Program-made: the position numbers and the translations under genes | Notes under the pieces: model-generated | What the model was told of the DNA's origin: nothing | Seen by the model: only the letters and a program-made list of their open reading frames with translations | Database searches by the model: none | Shown: positions 1 through 9,487 of the stretch, in pieces | Position numbering within the stretch: the stretch's first letter is position 1 | How the letters are laid out: each line of letters opens with the position of its first letter | Source of the DNA: Bremia lactucae | Taxonomy: Eukaryota; Oomycota; Peronosporomycetes; Peronosporales; Peronosporaceae | Length of the DNA: 31,408 nucleotides | Assembly (NCBI RefSeq): GCF_004359215.1 | Contig: NC_090618.1 | Span: 445,674-477,081, forward strand | Direction of reading: 5' to 3'

Positions 1-39
1 TGAGCACCAGCTGAGGCCTCTTCGCAAGTCTCAAATGGA

Positions 40-644
40 CTAGCAGAAGCAGCGTTGCGAGAAGAAACAGGGACTAAAGCACCGCCCATGAATTCTCTTA
101 CCTTGCAAGCGGGCGAAACTAATTCGCTGTGACCGCTGTTTCATCGCATCAGAATTCGGATTGATGGGGCGCGTGAATTCCGCCTCGTATTGGTCGGGCG
201 TTTCATTTGAGCGTACCATGACCGGGTTAGGAAAAATACGCCGAAGCGATTTTCCTTGAGCTTCCATGATTTAAAGACGCCATAAAAATTATGTGCGTCT
301 AGAAGAGCGTGCTCTAGGAGCGACGCTGTCGGCCCGTTTAAACGACGCCATTTAGATGGAAGGGGTATCAGTGGTATGCCACCCGTCACATAGCCACGAT
401 CATAACGACTGGCTTGTGACACCGATTGAGCACGTTTACTTGTCGTCGGCGGAGCTTTTAGCTCAGAATCCTCAATGTCAGACCCATTATGAATAATGGT
501 CTGAGCATTAGGCGTTGTGGTTTTACCCAACGGAGAAGCGACTGCGCCTTTATGGGCAGCACTCTCATATATGGTCGCTGCGCTATCCAGCGCAGACGAC
601 GAGACAGCATTAGTAAAGGTTACTGTCTCCATGTTCTGAGCCAT
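40..644 (-). pseudogene. Antisense ORF of element G, frameshifted
   Basis: An unrecognised ORF lies on the strand opposite to element G. It opens at 644 and stays open for 167 codons to 141; a second minus frame at 267-40 appears to continue it, so a frameshift near 260 probably split one longer reading frame. The N-terminal half is rich in Ser, Ala and Thr. The middle has Trp and aromatic residues (WRRLNGP, then HNFYGVF), and the continuation in the other frame is basic (motif RRIFPNP). I see no signal peptide, membrane segment or known motif. Its place, upstream of the 3' LTR and facing away from it, matches the antisense ORFs of elements A and B, but I see no convincing sequence similarity to them. 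It could be a chance ORF. Confidence 0.35.
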
Positions 645-1052
645 GGAAGAAATTGGATGGGCAATAATGCGCCATCATTCTTCCTCATGAGCTCGTTGTC
701 CGCATCACTACTATGAGGTGACGGCAACGGTGTCGACTGATTGTAGTCGACAACATCCTCACTCTTAATGTGGGATAAATCCTAAGCCCGTTTAGGCGAC
801 AGCAGCAGTGGCTGTGTGCGTTTCGACTAAGGCATTGGACGCTGCCGGCGAGTTAACACGGCGCGTGCGCTTAGTTCGAGGTTGTGTGAACGTCTTCGCA
901 GACGACCCATAAAAGTGGCCCCTTTTCGGTGGCATCTTTAGCGCCGTGTATGATAACAGGTCGCTAAAGTAAATGAGAGAATTAGCCGCGCGTTAAGCAG
1001 CTCGCAGTTCCTTCATCCTCTCTGACAAATTTTAAAGTGTAAATTCGTTCTT

Positions 1053-1066
1053 AAGGGGGTGGATGG
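1053..1066 (+). promoter_or_regulatory. Polypurine tract of element G
   Basis: AAGGGGGTGGATGG abuts the LTR start TGTAACGGG. Such a tract primes plus-strand DNA synthesis in LTR retroelements and sits directly upstream of the 3' LTR, so it fixes the orientation of G as plus. Confidence 0.5.
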
Positions 1067-1450
1067 TGTAACGGGCTAAAGTTACCCTAATGTTGAACAG
1101 TCACCGTTAAGTACACTTGGTGTACTTAAGGGGATAGTCAATTACTTAAATAAGGTTATTAGATCCATCACTAGGGTGTGGTTCACATTTGCGACCAACC
1201 CTTGTGTATGTGATGCACATAGGTGCATTCACATTAGGAGAGATGACGCCTAGCGTCATCCGTTACGCGAGGTATCTAGAAAAATACGCTCGCAATACAT
1301 TACACAGTGTTATCTACAGAGAAGACATTTTAATTGGTAAAATAGGTATTTGTATTTAATGCGATCAAATCTAAATCAGTCTGAAAACTACTTTCTACTT
1401 AGTAAGTGCGCACGAGGAGCCGGATTACCGTTCCCATGACGACACGTTAC
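1067..1450 (+). repeat. 3' LTR of element G (D family), right edge uncertain
   Basis: It starts TGTAACGGGCTAAAG and can be followed by eye against the minus strand running down from 25895: shared blocks include the start, a CCGTTAAG-like block, a GACGCCTAGC/GACGTCTAGC block and a GACGACAC/GACAACAC block. The right edge is set near a CGTTACT remnant of the expected CGTTACA end. A perfect 10-bp inverted repeat (TTAAGTACAC, 3-nt loop) lies at 1107-1129. Confidence 0.45.
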
Positions 1451-1926
1451 TAAAGTACTTAGTGCGCTGGGTGAGGTCGCTAAGGCGCTCACCACAACTA
1501 CCTCACTGTACGCAAGAGAAGACAGTCTAACCGCTTCGTCGCTGTGCTAAGGTGTGTGTCTTAGTAGAGCGTGGCCGCAAGACGACGTGCCCGCCTACAA
1601 GGAATGCCTATTATACTATCAATGTTTAGGTAAGAAGGTATCTAACAGCGGTGATAAACCTTCTAGCAACGAAAAATGTTCAACGTCGAACTTATAGTGC
1701 AGCCCATTATAAGGCCGGAGACTTCGCAAAGTAGACCATTCCAATAGCTAGCAACGCAGGTAAAGCACTAGCATCATGATTCAAAGAACGAGCATCTGCG
1801 TTTCAAACATTTGTGCAGCCTTATACTTCAAGAACATATAATGAATCGCAAAAGCTACTACCTCGTGAGATCCATTTCTACTTAAAGCAATCATCTTGCG
1901 CTGGTTGACTATGAGACGAGAACAAA
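1451..1926. other. Unassigned sequence between element G and element A
   Basis: No supported gene. A minus-strand ORF of 65 codons at 1781-1978 runs into the LTR of A, so it cannot be an old gene in its present form. Base composition and scattered inverted repeats resemble the neighbouring retroelements, so this is probably more decayed repeat. Confidence 0.4.
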
Positions 1927-2336
1927 TGTAACGGGGCACTACTGACTTGTACTCCATCAGTACAAGTCCACTTCGCACTTCCTCAGTGCAAGTGGTGCCT
2001 CACGTCACTAGTACTGCAGAGGAAGACTCTCTCTAAAACACTTGCTTTAAAAAGATTGTAAGAAGAAAGGTATTTAATATAATTAAGTTCTTCTGTTTCT
2101 ATCGATTAAATACTAACTTAATTATAAACAAATACAAAATATGTAATAAACTCTTATCTGTCTCCTCTTTGCGCGCGTCCACGCTGACTGGACCGCGAAT
2201 CTATATCTACCAATAATTAAGCTTCTAGGATATTACCATGTAAAGTAATATTCTCCAAATATTCTCTACCTTTTAGATAATGTATAAATGTACCATCTTT
2301 AAGTGTTAACTTTATTAAACGATACACCCCGTTACA
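1927..2336 (-). repeat. Element A 3' LTR
   Basis: A 410-bp LTR that begins and ends with the inverted pair TGTAACGGGG/CCCCGTTACA. It matches the LTR at 8010-8430 and those of element B in blocks, including the GCGCGCGTCC block and the TAAAGTAATATTC block. Confidence 0.9.
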
Positions 2337-2348
2337 TCACCCCTCCTT
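2337..2348 (-). promoter_or_regulatory. Element A polypurine tract
   Basis: On the minus strand it reads AAGGAGGGGTGA directly before the 3' LTR. The same tract is present in element B at 14795-14806. This is the expected plus-strand primer site and confirms the orientation. Confidence 0.7.
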
Positions 2349-2454
2349 GAAACGACAAGTACTCTGATTGTCATTGAATAGAGAGATCACTATAAGACCA
2401 CTTGAATAAACAATGATGTTGATTGATCAAAACCATCACTTTTAATTCTATCGC

Positions 2455-3353
2455 ATGGTCAACAAGTCCATGCGGAATGCGAATAGTGCAGCGCCTTCGG
2501 CTGCGGTTCATGCAGCCGCGGGTGACGCACTAATGTCTCTTGCGGCAGACGTAACGTCTGCCGCAGTATCTTCTTCTCGCGCAACACTAGATGTTGCGAG
2601 TGCACGTGGTAGGTTACTACGTGAAGTCGACCCCTCTTTGGAGGTTGACTACAAATGCGAGTTGGATGAAATGGCCGACTCGGGGGAATTGAACAGTCGC
2701 GTGATAGACGTCAGGCGCCTGACTATGAGACTTCGAACAAGGGGGCTCATTCGAGTAGACAAGCTGGTATCATTCGCTTCAGCATGTTCTGATCCGACGA
2801 TGAGAATGATTCCTCGTCGCCAGCACCGTATCCCGTGCCGTCACCCGCACATATTTCTGTGCGTGGTGATGACGATGGCGTAAGCCATCGCAATAAAAGT
2901 TCTTGTGGTACCCCTGCTTCAGTGGGTACCACTCAGGGGGATCGTACACACTAGAACGTCTCGTCTTGCTCCTGAGAAGAAGCCGTGGGCGTTTGCCCAA
3001 ACAGCTAATTAATAGCTTGTCTGGAGAGATTCCTCCTCACAATAAACATCCGTTACTTATTGCTACAAAGCTACATGGCCTTGATCTCAGCGCGAAGAAC
3101 TTTCGTGCTAAGGAATATTTCATCTCGATGCTTTTTTATACATCGATATTATAGTGGCAACAACAAGCGAGATAAAATCTCGCTGACGCCAGCCTGGAGC
3201 GCATTTATTCGCAATGTCAAAGACATTGAACGCGAAGCCTGGCTACAAAGACTTAACGCGATTCACGTAAAGTTTGAGAAACGAACACCAACCGGTGCAA
3301 GGTATAAATTGCATCGGTTGTCACGTGAAGCAGGACTTTCATGCCTCACGTAG
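2455..3353 (+). pseudogene. Conserved antisense ORF of element A, frameshifted
   Basis: An ORF opposite to gag-pol, 118 bp inside the 3' LTR, with start context CGCATGG. The first reading frame (142 codons) begins MVNKSMR and matches the N-terminus of the element B copy at 14912. It then leaves the B frame after about codon 75. Later parts match B in other frames: LINSLSGE near 3010, and from 3150 a stretch including AWSAFIRNVKDI and REAWLQRL. Because A and B broke at different places, the shared frame is probably ancestral. By hand count, differences between A and B over about 54 codons of the late part fall 3, 6 and 9 on codon positions 1, 2 and 3, as expected of a translated frame. I recognise no domain; the late part is basic and probably helical. 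Confidence 0.55.
2541..2565. repeat. Near-perfect 25-bp palindrome inside the antisense ORF
   Basis: The 12-bp arm TGCGGCAGACGT and its exact complement are separated by one base. Element B keeps the hairpin at the same place with a slightly damaged centre. It is the strongest of the many short hairpins in element A. Confidence 0.9.
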
Positions 3354-3473
3354 AATGATGTTGTGTTGACAACACGAAGCAAGTAAAAGAAGATGTCTAT
3401 TCCCTTTCTTTGCCCTGGGGAAGGGCTCGCATTTCTAGCGAGATGCGCGATGCGCTTGACGTTTTGCGATTGA

Positions 3474-5345
3474 TTAACAAGCGCAAGGGGCGCATGTTTT
3501 CCGATGGACCTTCTGATCCATCGCATGAGTTTCGTCATACTGATGGATTAGACCTTCGACGTTAACAACCAGCTGTAACCGAGGCTTCCAGCCGTCATGT
3601 GAAGGTTGATAACCACGCCAGCGAACTAGATAACCCTTTCGCTGCCCCTTGACATCACGGTGGTTTGAAATACGTTCCACAAGAAAATGTTGACCACCAT
3701 AGGAATCCATCGATGGTTGTGGTGGAGGAGGAAAATTAGATACGAACCGTGTGTCGGATCTAGAGTCGAAGATCGACAAACTCGATCGCTACCTATATGT
3801 ATTGGAGGAGCACCTTGAACACGAGCGCGGTAAAAGTCACTCGTTGGAGCAGACGACGCAAGCTCACTATATCGAACGGTTGGAAACCCGTTCGAAGGGT
3901 GCGTACTTAATGTATGAGTACGAATAGAAATATCACTCTCTTCGTGATGAGCTGTCGTTAGCTCATCCCGGTTTCGAGGATCTTCGGACCCGACTAAAGA
4001 ATCTTCAGATTCAGCATGAGAATCTGGTTCGTGACCACAAGAATCTTTTAGGAATTTCTTGGAAAGGTAGTCAGATCCGTCCTCGGAAGAAACCGCGCAC
4101 TGATTGTACGGGCGCAGGCGACCAACGTAAGAGGTAGGATGCGTTCGCAACCTACTTGCCATTTCTATTGTGTATGCATTCCCTCTTCGATGCAGTACAC
4201 GAAATGGCCTAATGATTTGGGTAGTAGTTTACTGCTCCCCACATTAGTGACTACAAGCTTAGGAAAGTTTACCGTAGAGAGTAGTACTAGATCATTACTT
4301 TTAAATGAAAGAACATTTGCTCTTCCATGTTTTTCTGCGCTCCGTTTCTGACGGCCCACTGCGTTAGCAATGGAATGCTGTACGAAACGGATTACTGATT
4401 CTTGTGTTAGCAGAAATTCCTCCGCTGACTCATTTGTTTTGTCTTTTTCAGTGTGCTTTGTGCGCGCTGCCGTGAGATCTTTCTCATCTTCGATGTCGAT
4501 CGCTTCGACATCGACATCACTCGCATCGTTATTAACTCCGATGCGCGATGAGCATGAGCCAGAAATGGTTTTGCTCGTGCGAGTCTCCCCGCCCAAACTA
4601 GAGGATCCCTCTAATTTGGTGGGTATGCATGGATGGCGTAAGCAATTCATGAAGAACCGTGTATGCGTTGCAGACGCATGCACCGAATTGTTGATGGCGG
4701 ATTCGACCATCAATAACACTCGCTCCAATTCGGATATGATTGGACGTAAACTCGAAGTATCTCTTCCAGGACGCGATTTACGCGTTTCATCTGACCATCT
4801 GTCTTTGGATGACCAGCAGTTGACATAGTCAGCCGTGTTCCGAGAGATCGGAACACGGTTTCCCAAAATTTCGCCGTGAACCGTGGATCTCTGTCGAGAC
4901 TCCTTCACGAGGTAAATCTTGGAGTTTGAATACCGTGTCGATAAAGACACGGGCACTACCCGGAGCCGTGATCGACTCCGTTACTGTAACAAGATTTACC
5001 ATCTTGCTGAATCTGTCTACAAAAATGTTTTTGTGATCGGCTTCGAAAATCCGAAGACGAACTCCATCGATATGCCAACATTCTGCCGGAAGTGGTAGAT
5101 GTTGAAGAGGTGCACGGGATGAATGGCTAGGCTTCACCCGTTGACATACCTCGCAAGCACGAATGTACTTGCGCACGAATTGATACTGGCGGGGCCAGTA
5201 AAAGTCGCGACTTACTGTGAGATTAGTCTTCTCACGCCCACGATGCCCATTTGCTGGTGCATCGTGACACTTATACATGATGCGCAAGCGCAAATCATTG
5301 AGTTGGGACAACGACACGTGGAGTGTCGCCAACAACGGCTGTGCG
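3474..5345 (-). pseudogene. Element A pol, integrase to chromodomain
   Basis: The 3' half of pol. The integrase zinc finger is readable between about 5290 and 5120: His pair in HDAPANGH, Cys pair in CEVC. The catalytic core follows to about 4800 but is shifted near the first Asp (a run HIDGVRLRIF replaces the usual context), and the frame breaks again near 4900. A linker with the motif THPTSYVGRLRPY leads at 3474-3779 to a well-preserved chromodomain (YLVRWRGYQPSHDGW), which in related elements guides integration to marked chromatin. A stop codon at 3474-3476 ends the frame. Upstream, at about 5335, the RNase H C-terminus and the spacer before integrase have been lost by a deletion of about 370 bp relative to B. 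Confidence 0.85.
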
Positions 5346-6530
5346 TAATGACGCATGGTCCGTATATACGATGTACGATCTATCTCCTCGGAGATAGACC
5401 CTAAACAGCCAGTGCATATTTCATGGCAAGGAGTTCCTTTTCATGCACTGGGTATTTGCGTTCAGCTGGTTGCAGCTGACGCGATTAGTATCAGACGACG
5501 CGCTCCTCACCGCGTCTATCGTATTGGATTAACGTACAGCCAATTGCGAAATCGCTGGCGTTAGAGACCACATGGAATTGTCTGTCTTGATCTGCAGTCG
5601 CCAAGATGGGCGATTGCATCAAGCTTTGCTTGATTCCTTCAAAGGAACGCTGACAATCAGCGTTCCATAGCCATTTCTCGTCTTTTTTTCAAGAGACGAG
5701 AGAGATGAATTGTCATCTCGGCATAATTGCGGGAGTACTTGTGCAAGTACGCCGCTAATCCATGGATCTTTCTGAGTCCCTTGACATCGACTAAATTGAC
5801 CAGTCGGTAATTGTCTTTATCTTTTCGGGGTACTTCGCTTGCAGCGAATATACACTTCTTGAAATTTGCGTACGGCTTGTGCTTTCGCATAAGTGTAAGA
5901 ACCTGACGAACGTGAGTTTTATATACTTCCACGTCCGTCTTTCCGTCCATGGCCCGGCTATGGACGAATACATCGTCAAATAACTCGGTGCGAATTCTCG
6001 CACCGGTCTCAACAGATTTGCTACGCATTTGTTGAATGTTGCGGGGCGTTACTAAGCCCCTTCGGCATTACTAGTCAATTCTAGAGCATCCCACTGGGAG
6101 CGCTCACTGCTGTGTACGGAGTGTCCCGTTAACGCATACGGATCTGATAAAATCCATCCATCAGATCCATAGACGGAAAGATGGTACTTTTAGACAAACC
6201 ATCTGTGATTACGTCTTTTCTAGGCATCGGCATTTGAGTCGGTACCGTTGCAGCATTAAATTATTTGAATGCGTGCACTATCTGCCACCCTCCTGTGGTC
6301 TTTCGCACACAGAAAGTCGGAGAGCTATGTGGAAAGGTTGACTCACTTACATAGCCCGCTTTTAATCGATCGATAAAGAATGTATCGATCGCAAGTACTT
6401 GTTCACGAGGCAGTGGCCACTGCTTCATGACACTACTTCGAGCCCAGTTTGAGTCCAATCTAATGTCGAGCGCCTTTACCCTTAGACAACTCGCATGAAA
6501 TGCTTTCAGGGAATACATCCCTGAGTTCAA
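5346..6530 (-). pseudogene. Element A pol, reverse transcriptase and RNase H
   Basis: The reverse transcriptase begins with the typical entry segment (KQWPLPREQVLAIDTFF) near 6410 and the substrate-binding segment FCVRKTTGGWQIVHAF near 6270. The active-site FDDV lies at 5969-5980. The codon before it is shifted relative to element B by loss of one T, so the usual Tyr of Y-F-D-D is gone. RNase H is recognisable near 5560 by SDFAIG, but the preceding catalytic Asp is Asn (NASD), and the domain is cut short at TDHASLRTAV by the deletion at 5335. Several in-frame stops show that no active polyprotein can be made. Confidence 0.85.
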
Positions 6531-6779
6531 TCAAATCCTTGTATAATGGATATGTCTTAAGTGACTCCCAGGATTGAGTAGTATATCTCTCAATACCAGC
6601 CTTCACATCGCCATCTGATCAACAAGTGGCAGACATCTTTACGGATCGATGCTGCCAGCTGATTCTTGGCTCATATTTTTTGAGCCAAGGTAAACCTAGG
6701 ATGACATCAGATTTGTCATCCTAATCCACTACAAAATAATCATCATCGTACTGTTAATCTTTTAATGTGTAGTTAATTT

Positions 6780-6940
6780 TCACTACGCGTTTCATTACTG
6801 TTATCGATACGCCTGTCGCTAGAAGCTTCGTCATCCTCGTTGGAGGATGTCGCGCTCAACCTATTTCTGCCTACGACCCTCCAGCGACTGGCAACGAGCA
6901 AAATTATTCTACGCCCCACAGTCCACTAGGGCTCTAAGTG
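6780..6940 (-). pseudogene. Element A protease remnant
   Basis: The aspartic protease active-site segment reads ALVDCGA on the minus strand (DCGA at 6912-6923) and is followed at once by a stop at 6909-6911, where element B has Ser. The DCGA form in place of DSGA or DTGA is shared with B, so it appears to be the family's normal motif. Confidence 0.6.
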
Positions 6941-7195
6941 ACAAATCAGTTGTCACTTTTTAGCTTCAAGATGGTGATGGATACCTCATCGCCAGGTGTA
7001 GAGATACATAATGATTGTGTGTCTGGAGAAACTTTAGTCAAGAGATTTGCAAATTCTCTTGAGGTTGCTGGATCAGTAGGGCGTTGCGCCCCTACTGACC
7101 CGACCGTTTTTCGGCGGTCCACCTTGCTTTTGCGATTTCTCAACAACATCAGACCCGCGACCGTTGCCTTTTTCGGCATTTGGTCCATATAACGT

Positions 7196-7959
7196 TCAGT
7201 ACCTCGGTAATGAGCGTGGGGCACTACACTCATGAGCGTAGTGTCCTAACTTTTGGCAGCGATTGCAGTTCTGCAATCGCTTATTGTTCGAAAAGCGAGA
7301 TTTCTCGCTTTCGACATAAGAGATGTCCATTGGTTCTGGACCTTCCAGCTCGTGTCGTCCTGGAAAACGATATGATGACGAACTAGCTTGAGCCTGTCTC
7401 AAGCTAAAGTCCTCCTGTTCCGCAACGGATATTGCTTCGTCAAGAGTATTGAGTTCCAAGCGGAACAGGTGGGTCTTTACGGGACCATCCGTAAGACCTT
7501 GCATGAACACCGTAATCGACGTATGTTCATGGACTGGGTTATTTGTAATACAACTCGCGAAAAGTGTATGTGCTGGGCATATGCGTGAACATCACGCTTG
7601 CCTCGCTTGAGTTCAGAAGCTCTGAACGAGCTCTGAACTCAGCCCTAGGCGGTCCAAACGTCTGTTTGAGCCGGGCTAAAAGCCTCTAGCGACCCAAAGA
7701 CATATGGTTCGCGCAACTAAAGGCCTAAAGCCCAAGTTTTGGTACCACCTGCCAAATTTGACTGAGCAAACGCGACTTGCATTTGTTCGTCGACGATGTG
7801 AGTTTAGGGGAGTCTTCTTCGACTCCCCTAAGCTTAGAGATGTCAATCTTTAAGGTTTCAGATTGAGGTGTGTGCATCATTCCTTTCTATGTCACTTAGA
7901 AAGGAGTAGCTATCACGCGAAACGTGATGCGTATTTCCATTATCATCTAACATGTCCAT
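7196..7959 (-). pseudogene. Element A gag
   Basis: This corresponds to the gag of element B, with the first Met at 7959 (MDMLDD in both). It makes the particle protein that packages element RNA. Relative to B it has lost about 200 bp near 7877 and about 45 bp near 7815, and it carries several stops. The C-terminal zinc knuckle is intact: CNRCQKLGHYAHEC near 7226-7267 fits CX2CX4HX4C, whereas the knuckles of B, C and D are damaged. The last open segment, 7510-7196, covers the end of the capsid-like part and the knuckle. Confidence 0.8.
7259..7280. repeat. 22-bp hairpin at the gag zinc knuckle
   Basis: Arms GCGATTGCAG and CTGCAATCGC with a 2-nt loop. A second hairpin follows at 7292-7311 (arms AAAGCGAGA and TCTCGCTTT, 2-nt loop). 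Confidence 0.9.
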
Positions 7960-7967
7960 GTTAGATG
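7944..7967. repeat. 24-bp hairpin over the gag start
   Basis: Arms CATCTAACAT and ATGTTAGATG with a 4-nt loop. It contains the first gag ATG on the minus strand and is conserved in element B, where the same bases lie near 21733-21757. Confidence 0.85.
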
Positions 7968-7991
7968 ATGGAACTGTGGTCCTTGGACGGA

Positions 7992-8007
7992 CTATAAAGT
8001 TCTACCA
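7992..8007 (-). promoter_or_regulatory. Element A primer-binding-like site
   Basis: Two bases inside the 5' LTR the minus strand reads TGGTAGAACTTT. The B copy reads TGGTAGCACTTT, whose first eight bases match the complement of the eukaryotic initiator tRNA-Met 3' end (GCTACCA preceded by T). Beyond that the match stops, so the primer tRNA is uncertain. Confidence 0.45.
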
Positions 8008-8009
8008 GG

Positions 8010-8430
8010 TGTAACGGGGCACTACTGACCTGTACTGCTTCAGAACAAGTCCACTTCGCACTGCCTCAGTGGGAATGGTGCCTCATGTTACTTCACGTAC
8101 ACTAGTACGTGCAGAGGAAGACTCTCTTTAGAGCACTTGCTTTAAAAAGATTGTAAGAAGAAACTGTATTTAATATAATTAAGTTCTTCTGTTTCTATCT
8201 ATATAACGCTAACATAATTATAAACTAATACAAAACATGTAGCAAAGTCTTATCTGTCTCTTCTTTGCGCGCGTCCAGCGCTGACTGGACCGCGGAGAAA
8301 GTAGATATAATGGTATATATCTACCAATGGATAAGCCTTTAGAACATTACTACGTAAAGTAATATTCCATAAATATTTTTCACCTACAACCTTTAACTGT
8401 TTATTTCATGTAACCATACACCCCGTTACA
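8010..8430 (-). repeat. Element A 5' LTR
   Basis: A 421-bp LTR with TGTAACGGGG at one end and CCCCGTTACA at the other. It drives transcription of gag-pol towards lower coordinates. It differs from the 1927-2336 LTR by many substitutions and small indels. The CACGTAC hairpin near 8094-8111 is intact. Confidence 0.9.
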
Positions 8431-9112
8431 CCACCTCCATGACCGCAACTGCTTTCAAGATTAAAGAATGCATTGTAGTAATCGCAATTATCGACGTATT
8501 GCTAAAAGTTGGGGCTATAAGCGCGCGGTGCTACGTCAGGTATTGCATTAGCGATGGCATTCTTGACGTTGTGATTTTCAATGACATTTTAATAGCTTTA
8601 TTGAGAAAGCAGGGAGTGGATTCGTTTAATTTTTACTTGTTGGCCGCCTCGATTCGGGCAACGGTTGCGTAAGCCGTCATCTACGCAAAGTTGTTGCTTT
8701 CTGTTGCAATTGTCGTTTTCGCTCCCAATGCTCAGCCTCTTCCTTTGCCGAGAACATCATCAGTTTTCAAGGCCAGATTCAAGCAATTTTTTCAAGAAGC
8801 ATTTTTTTAGTCGAGTTGAGGTCGACTAAGCATCAAAAATGGGAAACGAAATGAAAGCATAAGATGAAGCGCTCGTCACTCTCTGCTTTGATCACTGTCA
8901 TAATATCGTGAATAGGAATCAAACTATTTCCTATAAACACATTGCGCCCGCAATAAACTCACTCCACCTCTCGCCTCGAATGGCAAGATGAATTACATTC
9001 TAGATTGTCATCGATTTTCACGCTAAATTATTTCTGTAAAGCTATTGTGCTATCCTACAGGACTAGTCACCCCTTTCGCCGCAGCCTTTAGCCCTGCTTT
9101 ACGCAAAGTAGT
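8431..9112. other. Spacer between element A and the inhibitor genes; short ORF of doubtful status
   Basis: No confident gene. A plus-strand ORF of 77 codons at 8439-8672 starts eight bases after the LTR and contains a hydrophobic run (CIVVIAIIDVLLKVG). After its stop the same frame continues for about 45 codons with a signal-like run (KLLLSVAIVVFAPNAQ) but no ATG, ending near 8808. This could be a broken secreted-protein gene or chance. The rest is AT-rich and probably holds the 3' end of the 9113-9487 gene. Confidence 0.25.
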
Positions 9113-9487
9113 TTATGAAACGTCGTAGTAGACGTTGGTGTGCTCGTCGTCTTCCCTCTTGGCTTTCTTGCAAAGGTCAATCTCGGCGACCGTAATCACG
9201 TCACCGTATTGGGCTTCAATGAGACACTTGTGGAACTCAAATACGTCTTTATTCATGTAAAGCACGCCAGTCGAAGCGCACACGGGATTTTTGTCCACTG
9301 CACCTGTATCAACACAGTGGGGATGTTTCTTTGCTCGCTTCTCCCAACTGTTCACGACGACATAGCGGTTCGAGTGCACTTCACCCACCACGCGCAGCAT
9401 CCCATCTCGCCGGACCGGATCCATTGCAGCCGAGCAAAACGCCACGAGCGTCACCGCCACGAAAATCGTGAAGCGCCTTGAGTTCAT
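9113..9487 (-). CDS. Secreted Kazal-like serine protease inhibitor, P1 Val
   Basis: A 124-residue protein with an N-terminal signal peptide (residues 1 to about 21, hydrophobic FTIFVAVTLVAF then SAA) and one Kazal-like domain at about 58-106. Cysteines lie at 58, 70, 88 and 106; the core reads NPVCAS with YMN after it. Against the six-Cys Kazal pattern, Cys2 and Cys4, which normally pair, are both missing, leaving the C1-C5 and C3-C6 bridges. Counting back six from C70, as in ovomucoid domains, gives Val64 as the P1 residue, which would favour elastase-like targets. Kazal inhibitors block serine proteases by lying in the active site; oomycetes secrete such proteins against host proteases. The neighbour at 9948-10310 has identical cysteine spacing, so the pair is an old tandem duplication. 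There are no introns. Target and role are inferred. Confidence 0.8.
   Translation of the reverse strand: MNSRRFTIFVAVTLVAFCSAAMDPVRRDGMLRVVGEVHSNRYVVVNSWEKRAKKHPHCVDTGAVDKNPVCASTGVLYMNKDVFEFHKCLIEAQYGDVITVAEIDLCKKAKREDDEHTNVYYDVS

Larger units (their letters stand above)
1..1450 (+). mobile_element. Element G: 3' end of a plus-oriented LTR retroelement
   Basis: This is the right-hand end of an LTR element whose left part lies outside the window. Orientation rests on a purine tract at 1053-1066 directly before an LTR-like TGTAACGGG start at 1067, the expected layout for a 3' LTR on the plus strand. The LTR resembles the one ending at 25895 (element D, read on the minus strand), so G and D probably belong to one family. 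No gag or pol domain is recognisable in 1-1066; the only coding signal is the broken antisense ORF at 40-644. From 645 to 1052 I see no gene, only scattered short inverted repeats such as GTCGAC pairs near 732-751. Confidence 0.5.
1927..8430 (-). mobile_element. Element A: degenerate Ty3/gypsy (chromodomain type) retrotransposon
   Basis: Two LTRs with the same TGTAACGGGG...CCCCGTTACA ends enclose minus-strand remnants in the order gag, zinc knuckle, protease, reverse transcriptase, RNase H, integrase, chromodomain, as in Ty3/gypsy elements of the chromovirus type. A primer-binding-like site inside the right LTR and a purine tract inside the left LTR agree with minus orientation. The reading frames are broken by stops, frameshifts and deletions, so it cannot move by itself. 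The LTRs differ at many positions and by 11 bp in length, so the insertion is old. I see no target-site duplication (ACAAA on the left, CCACC on the right), so the ends may have been reshuffled. An extra ORF on the plus strand (2455-3353) lies between pol and the 3' LTR. Confidence 0.9.

Noticed and set aside
4370..4828. A 152-codon plus-strand ORF inside element A
   Set aside because: It is antisense to the integrase C-terminal region. Element B has lost about 190 bp of it, and no motif or start conservation is seen.
1927..8430. A target-site duplication flanking element A
   Set aside because: The flanks (ACAAA on the left, CCACC on the right) do not match, so none is claimed.
8431..8450. 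A polypurine tract outside the right LTR of A (minus strand CATGGAGGTGG)
   Set aside because: It only loosely resembles AAGGAGGGGTGA and lies on the outer side of the 5' LTR; probably coincidence.
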